DNA from: SCTD01 sp963781675
Lineage (GTDB): Bacteria > Actinomycetota > Actinomycetes > Mycobacteriales > SCTD01
Reading direction: 5' to 3'
Assembly: GCA_963781675.1 (NCBI GenBank)
Contig: CAWAGF010000001.1
Coordinates: 1,488,001 to 1,552,000, forward strand
Length of the DNA stretch: 64,000 nucleotides
Shown one piece after another: positions 39,731 to 48,708 of this stretch. The notes beneath the pieces are model-generated. The model ran no database searches. It was not told where the DNA came from and saw only the letters and a list, made by a program, of their open reading frames with translations. Each line of letters opens with the position of its first letter. Within the stretch, counting starts at the first letter, position 1. The translations under genes were made by a program, and so were the position numbers.

Positions 39731-40483
39731 ATGACCTACGCAGCAACCCTTCGCGTGTGGCGCGGCGACGACACCGGCGGGGAGCTCAAGGACTTCACCG
39801 TCGACGTCAACGAGGGCGAGGTCGTCCTCGACATCATCCACCGGCTGCAGGCCACCCAGGCGCCCGACCTGGCCGTGCGGTGGAACTGCAAGGCGGGCAA
39901 GTGCGGCTCGTGCAGCGCCGAGATCAACGGCCGGCCGCGGCTGATGTGCCTGACGCGGATGGGCACCTTCGCCGAGGACGAGGTCGTCACGGTGACGCCG
40001 CTGCGGGCGTTCCCGGTGATCCGCGACCTGGTCACCGACGTGTGGTTCAACTACGAGAAGGCCCAGCAGATCCCGCCGTTCACGCCCCGGGAGCGCGACG
40101 CGGACGGCAACCACCGGATGCAGCAGGTCGACGTCGAGCGGAGCCAGGAGTTCCGCAAGTGCATCGAGTGCTTCCTGTGCCAGGACACCTGCCACGTGGT
40201 GCGCGACCACGAGGACAACAAGCCGGCGTTCGCCGGCCCGCGCTTCCTCATGCGCATCGCCGAGCTCGACATGCACCCGCTGGACACCGTCGACCGGAGG
40301 CGCGTCGCGCAGGACCACTTCGGCCTCGGGATGTGCAACATCACCAAGTGCTGCAGCGAGGTGTGCCCGGAGGGCATCAAGATCACCGACAACGCCCTCA
40401 TCCCGATGAAGGAGCGTGTGGTCGACAAGAAGTACACGCCGCTGACGTGGCTGGGCAGCACCATCAAGCGACGCGGCCGCTGA
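39731..40483 (+). CDS. sdhB: Succinate dehydrogenase iron-sulfur subunit
   Basis: A 250-residue subunit carrying three clusters. The [2Fe-2S] ligands are C53, C58, C61 and C73 (CKAGKCGSCSAE, RLMC). The [4Fe-4S] and [3Fe-4S] sites use CIECFLCQDTC (144-154) and CNITKCCSEVCPEG. Electrons pass from SdhA through it to the membrane anchor. ATG 39731 lies 28 nt after the sdhA stop. A strong bidirectional hairpin (40495-40534) follows the gene, ending the operon. Confidence 0.95.
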   Translation: MTYAATLRVWRGDDTGGELKDFTVDVNEGEVVLDIIHRLQATQAPDLAVRWNCKAGKCGSCSAEINGRPRLMCLTRMGTFAEDEVVTVTPLRAFPVIRDLVTDVWFNYEKAQQIPPFTPRERDADGNHRMQQVDVERSQEFRKCIECFLCQDTCHVVRDHEDNKPAFAGPRFLMRIAELDMHPLDTVDRRRVAQDHFGLGMCNITKCCSEVCPEGIKITDNALIPMKERVVDKKYTPLTWLGSTIKRRGR

Positions 40484-40494
40484 CGCTGCCGAGA

Positions 40495-40534
40495 TCGTGA
40501 CGTCCCCAGCACCCCGGTGCTGGGGACCTCACGA
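40495..40534. terminator. Bidirectional terminator hairpin between sdhB and dodecin
   Basis: GTCCCCAGCACC (40502-40513) pairs perfectly with GGTGCTGGGGAC (40516-40527). Beyond one C-C mismatch the stem continues with TCGTGA/TCACGA, giving 18 pairs. It stands between two convergent stops and can end transcription from both sides. Confidence 0.85.
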
Positions 40535-40547
40535 CGAGGGGCGGGGG

Positions 40548-40760
40548 CTAGCTGTCCTCGAGGCGGAAGCCGACCTTGAGCACGACCTGGTAGGCCTCGA
40601 TGGCGCCGTCCTTGACGCTGCCGCGGATCTGCGTGGCCTCGAACCACTCGACGTTGCGGACGGTCCGCGACACCCGCGCGATGCCGGCGTCGATGGCGCC
40701 CTGCACGGACTCGGACGACGAGCCGACGACCTCGGTGATGCGGTAGACGTGGTCGCTCAC
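40548..40760 (-). CDS. Dodecin family protein
   Basis: A 70-residue flavin-binding protein starting at GTG 40760 after a GAGGAGG ribosome binding site. VYRITEVVGSSSESVQGAID, RNVEWFEATQIRGSVKDGAI and the terminal VGFRLEDS are near-invariant dodecin sequence. Dodecins assemble into hollow dodecamers that store or buffer flavins and, in actinobacteria, sometimes coenzyme A. It is convergent with the flavin-dependent Sdh operon but separately transcribed. Confidence 0.95.
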   Translation of the reverse strand: MSDHVYRITEVVGSSSESVQGAIDAGIARVSRTVRNVEWFEATQIRGSVKDGAIEAYQVVLKVGFRLEDS

Positions 40761-40932
40761 GCGGACCTCCTCGTAGACGGTGGAGCCGCAGGATGCCACG
40801 CCCGCCTCGCGCCAGCGGTGCAACGGTCGGATCACGATCGGCGCGCACGGCGCCGGGGCGTCCGGCGCGGGCCGCAGCCGCGGGGATAGGGTCCGCCGGA
40901 CCGCCAAGCCCCGACCGCACAAGGAGCGATGG

Positions 40933-41673
40933 GTGTCCGACCCGCTCGTCGTCCTCTCGGGCGTCAACAAGCACTTCGGTGCTCTGCACGTCCTCAAGGA
41001 CATCGACCTGTCGGTCGCGCGCGGCGAGGTCGTCGTCGTCATCGGGCCGTCCGGCTCGGGCAAGTCGACGCTGTGCCGGACCATCAACCGGCTCGAGACC
41101 ATCGACAGCGGCATCATCACCATCGACGGCGCGCCCATCCCGGCCGAGGGCAAGCAGCTCGCCGAGCTCCGCTCGAAGGTCGGCATGGTCTTCCAGTCGT
41201 TCAACCTGTTCGCGCACAAGACGGTCCTCGAGAACGTCACGCTCGGCCCGGTCAAGGTGAAGGGCGTCAAGAAGGCCGACGCCGACGCCCGCGGTCGCGA
41301 GCTGCTCGAGCGGGTCGGCATCGCCAGCCAGGCCGACAAGTACCCCGCGCAGCTGTCCGGCGGGCAGCAGCAGCGCGTCGCCATCGCCCGCGCGCTGGCG
41401 ATGGACCCGGCCGTGATGCTCTTCGACGAGCCGACCTCCGCGCTCGACCCGGAGATGATCAACGAGGTGCTCGACGTCATGACCACGCTCGCGAAGAGCG
41501 GCATGACGATGGTCGTCGTCACGCACGAGATGGGCTTCGCCCGCCGGGCCGCCGACCGCGTCGTCTTCATGGACCAGGGCCGCATCGTCGAGCAGGCCAC
41601 CCCCGAGACGTTCTTCTCAGCGCCGGAGTCCGACCGCGCCAAGGACTTCCTGTCCAAGATCCTGTCCCACTAG
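40933..41673 (+). CDS. gluA: Glutamate/polar amino-acid ABC transporter ATP-binding protein
   Basis: A 246-residue ATPase of the GluA/GlnQ group. Walker A is GPSGSGKST, the signature LSGGQQQRVAIARALA, Walker B VMLFDEPTSALDP, and the H-loop VVTHEMGFARRAA. The start is GTG 40933, preceded by AAGGAG at 40921-40926; an ATG at 40929 is in a different frame. It heads a four-gene operon (ATPase, binding protein, two permeases), the same order as gluABCD of Corynebacterium. The substrate is probably glutamate or a related acidic amino acid. Confidence 0.92.
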   Translation: MSDPLVVLSGVNKHFGALHVLKDIDLSVARGEVVVVIGPSGSGKSTLCRTINRLETIDSGIITIDGAPIPAEGKQLAELRSKVGMVFQSFNLFAHKTVLENVTLGPVKVKGVKKADADARGRELLERVGIASQADKYPAQLSGGQQQRVAIARALAMDPAVMLFDEPTSALDPEMINEVLDVMTTLAKSGMTMVVVTHEMGFARRAADRVVFMDQGRIVEQATPETFFSAPESDRAKDFLSKILSH

Positions 41674-41701
41674 CCCACCCCCCCGAACACGAAGGACTGC
41701 C

Positions 41702-42595
41702 ATGCGATCCCTCCGCTTCAGCTCGCTCGCCCTCGCGGCGGCGCTCTCCCTGTCGATGACGGCGTGCGGTGGGGGTGACAGCGACGAGGACAGCGACAGC
41801 GCCGCGACGGTCGAGAAGACCGACTTCCCGGACGGCTCCCGGATGAAGGAGCTGGCCGACGCCGGCAAGCTGCGCGTCGGCACCAAGTTCGACCAGCCGC
41901 TGTTCGGCCTCAAGGGCCTGTCCGGCGAGCCGGAGGGCTTCGACGTCGAGATCGCCAAGATCATCGCCGCCAAGCTCGGCATCGACGAGGGCAGCATCGA
42001 GTTCGTCGAGGCCGTGTCGGCCAACCGCGAGCCGTTCCTCCAGCAGAACCGCGTCGACATGGTCGTCGCCACCTACACGATCAACGACAAGCGCGACATG
42101 GTCGTCGACTTCGCCGGTCCGTACTTCCAGGCCGGCCAGGACATCCTCGTCGCCAAGGGCAACCCCAAGAAGATCACGGGGCCGGAAGCGCTCAAGGGCA
42201 AGAAGACCTGCTCGGTCAGCGGCTCGACGCCCGCCGAGACCGTCATGACGAAGTACGGCCTCACCACGGCAGACCTCGTGCTGGTCGACGCCTACAGCAA
42301 GTGCCGCGACGCGCTGGCCAACGGCCAGGTCGACGCCGTGACGACGGACAACGTCATCCTCTCCGGCTACGTCAGCGCCGACCCCGAGAAGTTCGAGCTC
42401 CTCGGCAAGACCTTCACCGAGGAGCCGTACGGCGTGGGCATCCCCGAGGGCCAGGAGGACTTCTGCGACTTCATCAACGCCACGCTGAAGGAGGCCGCCG
42501 AGGACGGCTCGTACGCCGACGCGTTCGAGAAGACGGCCGGCACGGTCATCGAGAAGACGCCCGAGCTGCCCGCCCCCCGCGGCTGCGACAAGTAG
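41702..42595 (+). CDS. gluB: Glutamate-type ABC transporter substrate-binding lipoprotein
   Basis: A 297-residue family-3 extracellular solute-binding protein. The lipobox is SMTACGGG (Cys near residue 21), followed by an acidic linker (GGDSDEDSDSA). The fold signature is LRVGTKFDQPLFGLKGLSGE and the conserved FVEAVSANREPFLQQNRVDM and CSVSGSTPAETVM stretches. Two cysteines in the second lobe (KTCSVSG and YSKCRDA) may form a disulfide, as in GluB. It starts 28 nt after the ATPase gene. Confidence 0.93.
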   Translation: MRSLRFSSLALAAALSLSMTACGGGDSDEDSDSAATVEKTDFPDGSRMKELADAGKLRVGTKFDQPLFGLKGLSGEPEGFDVEIAKIIAAKLGIDEGSIEFVEAVSANREPFLQQNRVDMVVATYTINDKRDMVVDFAGPYFQAGQDILVAKGNPKKITGPEALKGKKTCSVSGSTPAETVMTKYGLTTADLVLVDAYSKCRDALANGQVDAVTTDNVILSGYVSADPEKFELLGKTFTEEPYGVGIPEGQEDFCDFINATLKEAAEDGSYADAFEKTAGTVIEKTPELPAPRGCDK

Positions 42596-42629
42596 CAGCA
42601 GGCTGACGACCCGGCTCGAGGCCCTCTAG

Positions 42630-43277
42630 GTGGACGACGTCCTCGACAACCTCGACGTCTTCGTCGAGGGCTTCACGACCACGGTCTCGCTGACGCTGCT
42701 GGCGGCGGTGGGGGCGCTGCTCCTGGGCACCCTCATCGCCGCCATGCGCGTCTCGCCCGTCCCGCCCCTGCGGTGGGCAGGCACCACGTACGTCCACCTG
42801 ACGCGGAACACCCCGCTGACGGTCGTGTTCTTCCTCGTCGTCTTCGGGCTGCCCGAGGTCGACGTCAAGCTCCCGTTCTTCCGCTTCGCGGTCCTCGCGC
42901 TGACGCTCTACACGGCAGCGTTCGTCGCGGAGGCCGTGCGCTCGGGCATCGGCTCGGTCGCCGCCGGCCAGGCCGAGGCGAGCCGCTCGGTCGGCATGAC
43001 GTTCTCGCAGACGCTGCGCCTGGTGGTGCTGCCGCAGGCCTTCGCCAACATCGTGCCGCCGCTGGCCAGCATCTTCATCGCGCTGCTGAAGAACACCTCG
43101 ATCGCCTCGGCCTTCTTCGTCTTCGAGGCCATCCAGGCGCAGAACCAGCTCATCAACTCCTACGGCAACGCCGTCATCGCGATCATCGTGACGGCGGCGA
43201 TCGGCTACCTGCTGCTGGCCCTGGCCGCCAGCGCGCTGTTCGGCCTGCTCGAGCGGGCCGTGCGGGTGGGCCGGTGA
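42630..43277 (+). CDS. gluC: Amino-acid ABC transporter permease (first)
   Basis: A 215-residue permease with about five spans, beginning VDDVLDNLDVFVEGFTTTVS at GTG 42630. The EAA-like coupling loop is GQAEASRSVGMTFSQTLRLV followed by LPQAF. HisM/GlnP family members of this length form heterodimers, here with the next gene, whose GTG overlaps this stop (GTGA). A 34-nt gap separates it from the binding-protein gene. Confidence 0.9.
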   Translation: MDDVLDNLDVFVEGFTTTVSLTLLAAVGALLLGTLIAAMRVSPVPPLRWAGTTYVHLTRNTPLTVVFFLVVFGLPEVDVKLPFFRFAVLALTLYTAAFVAEAVRSGIGSVAAGQAEASRSVGMTFSQTLRLVVLPQAFANIVPPLASIFIALLKNTSIASAFFVFEAIQAQNQLINSYGNAVIAIIVTAAIGYLLLALAASALFGLLERAVRVGR

Positions 43278-44122
43278 GCGTCGTGCTGTACGACGTCCCC
43301 GGCCCGCGGGCCCGCCGGCGGGTGCTCATCGCGAGCGTGGTCGGCGGGCTGCTGCTGCTCGGGCTGCTCGCGCTGGTCCTGCGCCGCCTGCAGGCGAACG
43401 AGCAGCTCGACTACGCGCTGTACGAGCCGTTCTTCACCGAGCCGCTGCTCTACGAGCGCCTCGCCGAGGGGCTGCGCAACACGCTGACCGCGGCGGCGTA
43501 CGCGCTCGTCCTCGCGCTGGTCCTCGGCGTGCTGCTGGCGTTCGGGCGGCTCTCGCGAAGGTGGTTCGTGCGGGTGCCGGCCGTCGCCGTCATCGAGTTC
43601 TTCCGCGGCGTCCCGCTGCTGCTTCTCATCTTCGCGCTGTTCCTCGCCTTCCCGATCGTCACCGGCACCGAGCTGCCCGCGCTGTGGGCGCTGGTCATCG
43701 CGCTGACGCTCTACAACGGCGCCGTCATCGCCGAGATCGTGCGGGCCGGCATCAACGCGATCCCGAACGGCCAGACCGAGGCGGCGTACGCCACGGGCCT
43801 GTCGCGAGGGCAGACGCTGCGGCTGGTGCTCCTGCCGCAGGCGGTGCGCGTGATGCTGCCCGCGCTGATCAGCCAGCTCGTGGTGCTGCTCAAGGACACC
43901 TCGCTCGGCTTCGTCATCGGCTTCGCCGAGCTGCTGCGCACCGGTCAGCAGCTGGTGCAGGTGCTCAACAACCCGCTGCAGATGTACCTCGCGATCGCGC
44001 TGATCTACATCCTCATCAACTCGCTGCTGTCGCTGCTCGCCTCCTACGTCGAGGGCCGGCAGCGGCGCACCGTCGGCAGCAGCGCGACCCTGGCGCCGAC
44101 CGAGGCCGGCGCCGTCCTCTGA
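43274..44122 (+). CDS. gluD: Amino-acid ABC transporter permease (second)
   Basis: A 282-residue permease, longer at the N-terminus than its partner because of a cytoplasmic leader and an added first span (RVLIASVVGGLLLLGLLALV). The coupling loop is GQTEAAYATGLSRGQTLRLV followed by LPQAVRVMLP. GTG 43274 overlaps the partner gene's TGA. It completes the glutamate-type importer. miaA begins 2 nt after the stop, so the transporter and miaA may share a transcript. Confidence 0.9.
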   Translation: MSVVLYDVPGPRARRRVLIASVVGGLLLLGLLALVLRRLQANEQLDYALYEPFFTEPLLYERLAEGLRNTLTAAAYALVLALVLGVLLAFGRLSRRWFVRVPAVAVIEFFRGVPLLLLIFALFLAFPIVTGTELPALWALVIALTLYNGAVIAEIVRAGINAIPNGQTEAAYATGLSRGQTLRLVLLPQAVRVMLPALISQLVVLLKDTSLGFVIGFAELLRTGQQLVQVLNNPLQMYLAIALIYILINSLLSLLASYVEGRQRRTVGSSATLAPTEAGAVL

Positions 44123-44124
44123 GC

Positions 44125-45003
44125 GTGCGGGTCCTCGCGGTCGTCGGCCCGACCGCCGCCGGCAAGTCCGACCTCGGCATCGCCCTCGCCCGCGCGGTCG
44201 GCGGCGAGGTCGTGAACGCCGACTCGATGCAGCTCTACCGCGGCATGGACGTCGGCACCGCCAAGCTCCCGGAGGCCGAGCGCGGAGGCGTGCCGCACCA
44301 CCTGCTCGACGTGTGGCCGGTGACCCGCACGGCGACCGCCGCCGACTACCAGGCGCTGTGCCGCGAGGTCGTCGACGGGCTGCTCGCGCGGGGGACGACG
44401 CCGGTGCTGGTCGGCGGCTCGGGGCTCTACCTGCGGGCGGCGCTGGACGACCTGGAGTTCCCCGGCACCGACCCCGAGCTGCGCGCCGCGCTGGAGGCCG
44501 AGCTGGAGCGGGACGGTGCGCTCGCGCTGCACGCCCGTCTCGCCGCCCTGGACCCGGCCGCCGCCACCCGGATGGAGCCGACCAACGGGCGGCGGATCGT
44601 GCGGGCGCTCGAGGTGGTCACCCTCACCGGAGCCATGCCGGGGGGGCTGACGACCTACGGCGAGCACTACCCGGCGACCTACCTCGGGGTCGACCGGCCG
44701 GACCTCGCCGAGCGCATCGAGGTGCGCGTCGACCGGATGTGGGAGGCGGGCCTGGTCGAGGAGGTGCGGCGGCTCGAGGCCGACGGCCTGCGCGAGGGCG
44801 TCACCGCCAGCCGCGCGCTCGGCTACGCGCAGGTGCTCGGCGCGCTGGACGGCCGCTGGGAGCTGGCGCAGGCGCGCGACCTCACGGTCACGGCCACCCG
44901 GCGGTTCGCCCGCCGGCAGCGGGCGTGGTTCCGGCGCGACCCGCGGGTGCACTGGCTGGACCCGGGGTCCGACCTGCTGGCGCAGGCGCAGGCGCTGCTC
45001 TAG
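44125..45003 (+). CDS. miaA: tRNA dimethylallyltransferase MiaA
   Basis: A 292-residue prenyltransferase that makes i6A37 in tRNAs. The P-loop is GPTAAGKSDLG (residues 8-18), then VNADSMQLYRGMDVGTAK, GVPHHLLDVWPV, VLVGGSGLYLRA and TVTATRRFARRQRAWFRRDP. GTG 44125 is 2 nt after the permease stop. MiaB, which methylthiolates its product, lies upstream at 35251. Length and motifs are normal. Confidence 0.96.
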   Translation: MRVLAVVGPTAAGKSDLGIALARAVGGEVVNADSMQLYRGMDVGTAKLPEAERGGVPHHLLDVWPVTRTATAADYQALCREVVDGLLARGTTPVLVGGSGLYLRAALDDLEFPGTDPELRAALEAELERDGALALHARLAALDPAAATRMEPTNGRRIVRALEVVTLTGAMPGGLTTYGEHYPATYLGVDRPDLAERIEVRVDRMWEAGLVEEVRRLEADGLREGVTASRALGYAQVLGALDGRWELAQARDLTVTATRRFARRQRAWFRRDPRVHWLDPGSDLLAQAQALL

Positions 45004-45038
45004 GCAGGAGTCGGCGGCGCTCCGTCGAACCCGTCCGC

Positions 45039-46946
45039 ATGCGCCCCCGTCTCGCCCTGGCTGCCGCCACCCTCCTGCTCGTCCCCGTCGCGGGCACCGC
45101 CCTCGGCCACGAGGGGGAGCACGCCCCGGTCGGAACGACCAACGGCACGAAGACCGGCCCGGCGACGAGCCTGACCACGCGGCCCGGCACCGCCTCCACC
45201 CGTGCCCTGCCGGACATGGCGAGGCTGGACCCGGTGCGCTACAGCCTCAAGGACGCGGTCGTCGAGGCCATGGAGGTGCCGAGCCGCAACGGCGTCGACA
45301 CCATCTGGGTCGACGTCATCCGGCCGAAGACCAAGCCGGGCGTGAAGGTGCCGGTGATCATGGACGCCTCGCCGTACTTCAACACCCTCGGCCGCGGCTG
45401 GGAGGGCGACTGCAAGACGCCGACGACGACGCTGTCCACCCCGACGGGCACGCCGGGCCTGGGCTGCACGACCACCTCGCCGTTCCCGGAGTACTACGAC
45501 GACTACTTCGTGCCGCGGGGCTACGCCGTGGCGCTGATGGACCTGCGGGGCACCCGGAACACCTCCGGCTGCCAGGTCTACGGCGACCGCGACGAGGTCC
45601 TCGACGCCGTCGACGTCGTCGACCACCTGGTCGAGCAGCCCTGGAGCAACGGCAAGGTCGGCCTGACCGGCGGCTCGTACGACGGGACCATCGCGAGCGG
45701 CGCCGCCGTCGAGCAGCCCCTCAGCGGGCGCCACAAGGACGCCGTCGCGGCGGTGATCCCGATCCGGGCGATCGACCGCTGGTACGACTACCACTTCCTC
45801 AACGGCGTCCCCAGCAGCAGCCACGCGGCGACCGCTGCCCAGTTCACGACCGTGTTCGCCGCGGCCGACAACCCCAACTCGGCCACCCCGGCCGGGGCCG
45901 TCGCGACGGTCCAGCGCAAGGGCTGCATCCCGACCCTGGGCCTGGCCGCCACGGCCGGCTACGCCCCGACCTACCAGGACGCCGACGCGCCGTTCTGGTC
46001 CGAGCGCGACTTCGCCAAGGACGCCGCGGGCACGAAGGCGGCCTTCTTCCTCATCCACGGGCTCTACGACTTCAACGTCAAGACCAACAACGTCGGCCAG
46101 ATGTGGGCCGCCCTCCCGCAGCAGGCGCCGAAGAAGCTGTGGCTGCTCAACGGCGACCACGTCGACCCGGACGAGCCGGACGCCGAGACCGCGACCGCGG
46201 GCGGGCACGTCCTGCCGTTCCCGTTCCAGTCGGCCTACCGGACCGCGACGCACCGCTGGTGGGCGCAGTTCCTCAAGGGCCTGCCGGCCGGTGCGCTGGA
46301 CACCCCCACCGTCGACGTGCAGGGCGCGGACGGCCGCTGGTCCGGCAGCCGCAGCTGGCCGCTGCCCTCGAAGGACTCCGTCCTGTCCCTGACGCCGGAC
46401 GGCAAGGCCGTGCCCGGCACCCCCGCCGCGGGCAGCGTCAGCTGGTCGGACGAGCCGTCGGGCGAGGCCGCCCCGGCGAGCCAGGCGTTCGTGACCGCGC
46501 CGGTGAAGAAGGCCACCCGGCTGTCCGGCCAGGTCGTGTTCGACCTCGCGTACACGCTGTCCGGCGTCGACACCACGCTCGCGGTGCGCATCGAGGACCT
46601 GCCGGCGGGCGTCGAGGACGACGCGACCGGCACCGACTCCGTGCTCGACGGCGACCCCGAGGACCCCTTCACCGTGTCCTACGGCTGGGCCCGTGCCGCC
46701 TACCGCGACACGATCGAGCCGCGCGGACTCAGCACCCCGCACGGCCCGGAGCCGGTCGTGCCGGGCGAGGTCGTCACCACGTCCTTCGGCTCGCTGCCGC
46801 TGGACTACACGCTGCGCCCCGGTCACCGGCTGCGCTTCACCTTCTCCGCCTCCGAGGGCGGCACGCTGGCCTCGATGACCGGCGGCGAGGTGGCGCTCCA
46901 GCTCGGCAAGGGCCTGAGCGCCGTCCGGCTCCCGGTCGCCCGCTAG
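45039..46946 (+). CDS. Secreted CocE/NonD-family (X-Pro dipeptidyl-peptidase-like) hydrolase
   Basis: A 635-residue alpha/beta hydrolase with a Sec signal peptide (LALAAATLLLVPVAGTALG). The nucleophile lies in TGGSYDGTIA; IHGLYDFNV offers the acid and NGDHVDP the histidine. The C-terminal jelly-roll domain ends with PLDYTLRPGHRLRFTFSASE. It resembles actinobacterial secreted Xaa-Pro dipeptidyl-peptidases more closely than the shorter paralogue at 21038 does. ATG 45039 is 35 nt after miaA; no strong ribosome binding site is seen. Confidence 0.88.
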   Translation: MRPRLALAAATLLLVPVAGTALGHEGEHAPVGTTNGTKTGPATSLTTRPGTASTRALPDMARLDPVRYSLKDAVVEAMEVPSRNGVDTIWVDVIRPKTKPGVKVPVIMDASPYFNTLGRGWEGDCKTPTTTLSTPTGTPGLGCTTTSPFPEYYDDYFVPRGYAVALMDLRGTRNTSGCQVYGDRDEVLDAVDVVDHLVEQPWSNGKVGLTGGSYDGTIASGAAVEQPLSGRHKDAVAAVIPIRAIDRWYDYHFLNGVPSSSHAATAAQFTTVFAAADNPNSATPAGAVATVQRKGCIPTLGLAATAGYAPTYQDADAPFWSERDFAKDAAGTKAAFFLIHGLYDFNVKTNNVGQMWAALPQQAPKKLWLLNGDHVDPDEPDAETATAGGHVLPFPFQSAYRTATHRWWAQFLKGLPAGALDTPTVDVQGADGRWSGSRSWPLPSKDSVLSLTPDGKAVPGTPAAGSVSWSDEPSGEAAPASQAFVTAPVKKATRLSGQVVFDLAYTLSGVDTTLAVRIEDLPAGVEDDATGTDSVLDGDPEDPFTVSYGWARAAYRDTIEPRGLSTPHGPEPVVPGEVVTTSFGSLPLDYTLRPGHRLRFTFSASEGGTLASMTGGEVALQLGKGLSAVRLPVAR

Positions 46947-47082
46947 AGCGCCCGCCGGCCAGGACGAGCGGGGCACGGATCCCGATCGCCCGCGCGAGCC
47001 GCCCGCTGGCCCGGGATGACCAGCGCACGACCATCCCGTCTGACCATGGGACGAAGCGGCACATCGGCGCACACTCCCACCC

Positions 47083-47925
47083 ATGGCCCGCCACGCCCTG
47101 ACACTCGACCAGCTGCCCGCCCTGCACCGGTGCGTGGACGACGGCTCCCTGGAGCTGCTCTACCAGCCCGAGATCGACCTGCAGACCGGCGCGATCGTGG
47201 CGATGGAGGGACTGCTGCGCTGGCACCACGAGAGCCTCGGGCTGCTCGCGCCGCCCGCCTTCCTCGACCTGGCCGACACCAGCGGCGAGATCCTCCCGAT
47301 CGGGGAGTGGGTGCTGCGCGCCGGCGCCGACGAGGCCGTCCGCTGGGCCGGCCTGCCCGGCCCGGCCCGCCGGCTGTGGCTGAACGTCAGCGCCGCCGAG
47401 CTCCTGGCCGACGGCTTCGTCCCGCTCGTCGCGGAGGTCGTCTCCTCGCGCGGCCTGCCGGACGGCGCGCTCGGCCTCGAGATCGCCGAGTCCTGCATCC
47501 TGGCGCTGGGCGACCGCGCGGCCCCGCTGCTGGAGCGGCTGCGGGGCAGCGGCGTCGCCCTCGCGGTGGACGACTTCAGCAGCTTCTACGCCACGCTCGG
47601 CGCCATCGAGGCGCTGCCGATCGACGCGGTCAAGCTCGGCCGCCGCTACGTCAGCGGTGTCGGCGAGCTGGTCGGGCCGGACGGCGACGGCGACCCGCTG
47701 GTGGCCGCGGTCATCGAGCAGGCGCACTCCCGCGGGCTGTGCGTCGTGGCCGAGGGCGTCGAGACCTGGGGCGAGGCCGCCCGACTCACCGAGCTCGGCT
47801 GCGACCGCGCGCACGGCTGGCTGTTCGCCAGCGCGCAGCGGGCCGACAAGGCGCGCTGGCTGCTCGAGCACGGCCGCGGCTGGCAGCGCGCCGCCAGCGT
47901 GCCGATGCCCCGCGCGGAGGCGTGA
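47083..47925 (+). CDS. Stand-alone EAL-domain protein, possibly degenerate
   Basis: A 280-residue protein consisting almost only of an EAL (c-di-GMP phosphodiesterase) domain, with no membrane or sensory domain. Expected motifs are altered: EGLLRW replaces EALxRW, LNVSA keeps the metal-binding Asn, EIAES keeps its Glu, VDDFSS keeps the two Asp, VKLGRR keeps Lys and AEGVET keeps Glu, but the usual Gln in the last loop is replaced (CDRAHGW). Most metal ligands remain, so weak activity or a c-di-GMP-binding role are both possible. It lies just upstream of dapF. Confidence 0.82.
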   Translation: MARHALTLDQLPALHRCVDDGSLELLYQPEIDLQTGAIVAMEGLLRWHHESLGLLAPPAFLDLADTSGEILPIGEWVLRAGADEAVRWAGLPGPARRLWLNVSAAELLADGFVPLVAEVVSSRGLPDGALGLEIAESCILALGDRAAPLLERLRGSGVALAVDDFSSFYATLGAIEALPIDAVKLGRRYVSGVGELVGPDGDGDPLVAAVIEQAHSRGLCVVAEGVETWGEAARLTELGCDRAHGWLFASAQRADKARWLLEHGRGWQRAASVPMPRAEA

Positions 47926-47937
47926 GAACCTGAGCGG

Positions 47938-48708
47938 GTGCGCTTCCTCAAGGGTCACGGCACCGAGAACGACTTCGTGCTGCTGCCCGACCCGGACGGC
48001 GCCCTCGACCTGACGCCCGAGCTGGTGCGGTCGCTGTGCGACCGGCGGGCCGGCCTCGGCGGCGACGGCGTCCTGCGGGTCGTCCGCTCGGCGCACGTGC
48101 CGGAGGCCGACCCCGCGACCGAGTGGTTCATGGACTACCGCAACGCCGACGGCTCGATCGCCGAGATGTGCGGCAACGGCGTGCGCGTCTACGCCCGCTA
48201 CCTCGTGCACGCCGGTCTCGCCGAGCCCGGCCACCTGCGGCTGGCCACCCGCGGCGGCACCAAGGAGGTCGACGTCCCGGCCTCCGGCGACGTCAGCGTC
48301 GACATGGGGCCGGCCGTGGTCGGCGAGCCGACCGACGTCGACGGCACGCCCGCCACCTCCGTCGACATGGGCAACCCGCACGCGGTGCTGCACGTCCCGT
48401 CCGTCGAGGGGCTCGGCGAGCTGAAGACCTCGCGCCTGGACCTCAACGTCGAGTACGTCGAGGACGTCTCGCCGACCGCGATCCGCATGCGCGTGCACGA
48501 GCGGGGGGTGGGGGAGACCCGCTCCTGCGGCACCGGCGCGTGCGCGGCCGTCGTCGCGACCGCGCTGCGGACCGGCACGCCGCGCGGCACGACGTACGAC
48601 GTCGAGGTGCCCGGCGGCCACCTCGCCGTGACCTGGCGCGAGGACGGGCACGTCGTGCTCGCCGGTCCGGCGGTGCTGGTGGCCGAGGGGGAGCTGTGGA
48701 CGGCCTGA
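47938..48708 (+). CDS. dapF: Diaminopimelate epimerase DapF
   Basis: A 256-residue epimerase converting LL- to meso-diaminopimelate for peptidoglycan and lysine. The two catalytic cysteines are in AEMCGNGVR and TRSCGTGACA. It is slightly shorter than typical (270-290). GTG 47938 opens RFLKGHGTENDF, the conserved start, and GAACCT lies 6 nt upstream with no ribosome binding site. The next gene overlaps its end by 13 nt. The miaA-dapF-hflX neighbourhood is conserved in actinobacteria, although other genes intervene here. Confidence 0.95.
   Translation: MRFLKGHGTENDFVLLPDPDGALDLTPELVRSLCDRRAGLGGDGVLRVVRSAHVPEADPATEWFMDYRNADGSIAEMCGNGVRVYARYLVHAGLAEPGHLRLATRGGTKEVDVPASGDVSVDMGPAVVGEPTDVDGTPATSVDMGNPHAVLHVPSVEGLGELKTSRLDLNVEYVEDVSPTAIRMRVHERGVGETRSCGTGACAAVVATALRTGTPRGTTYDVEVPGGHLAVTWREDGHVVLAGPAVLVAEGELWTA

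Noticed and set aside
46947..47082. CGGGATG/CATCCCG repeat as an operator upstream of the EAL gene
   Set aside because: Seven-base arms around a 13-bp loop are weak in such GC-rich DNA and no promoter is recognisable beside them.
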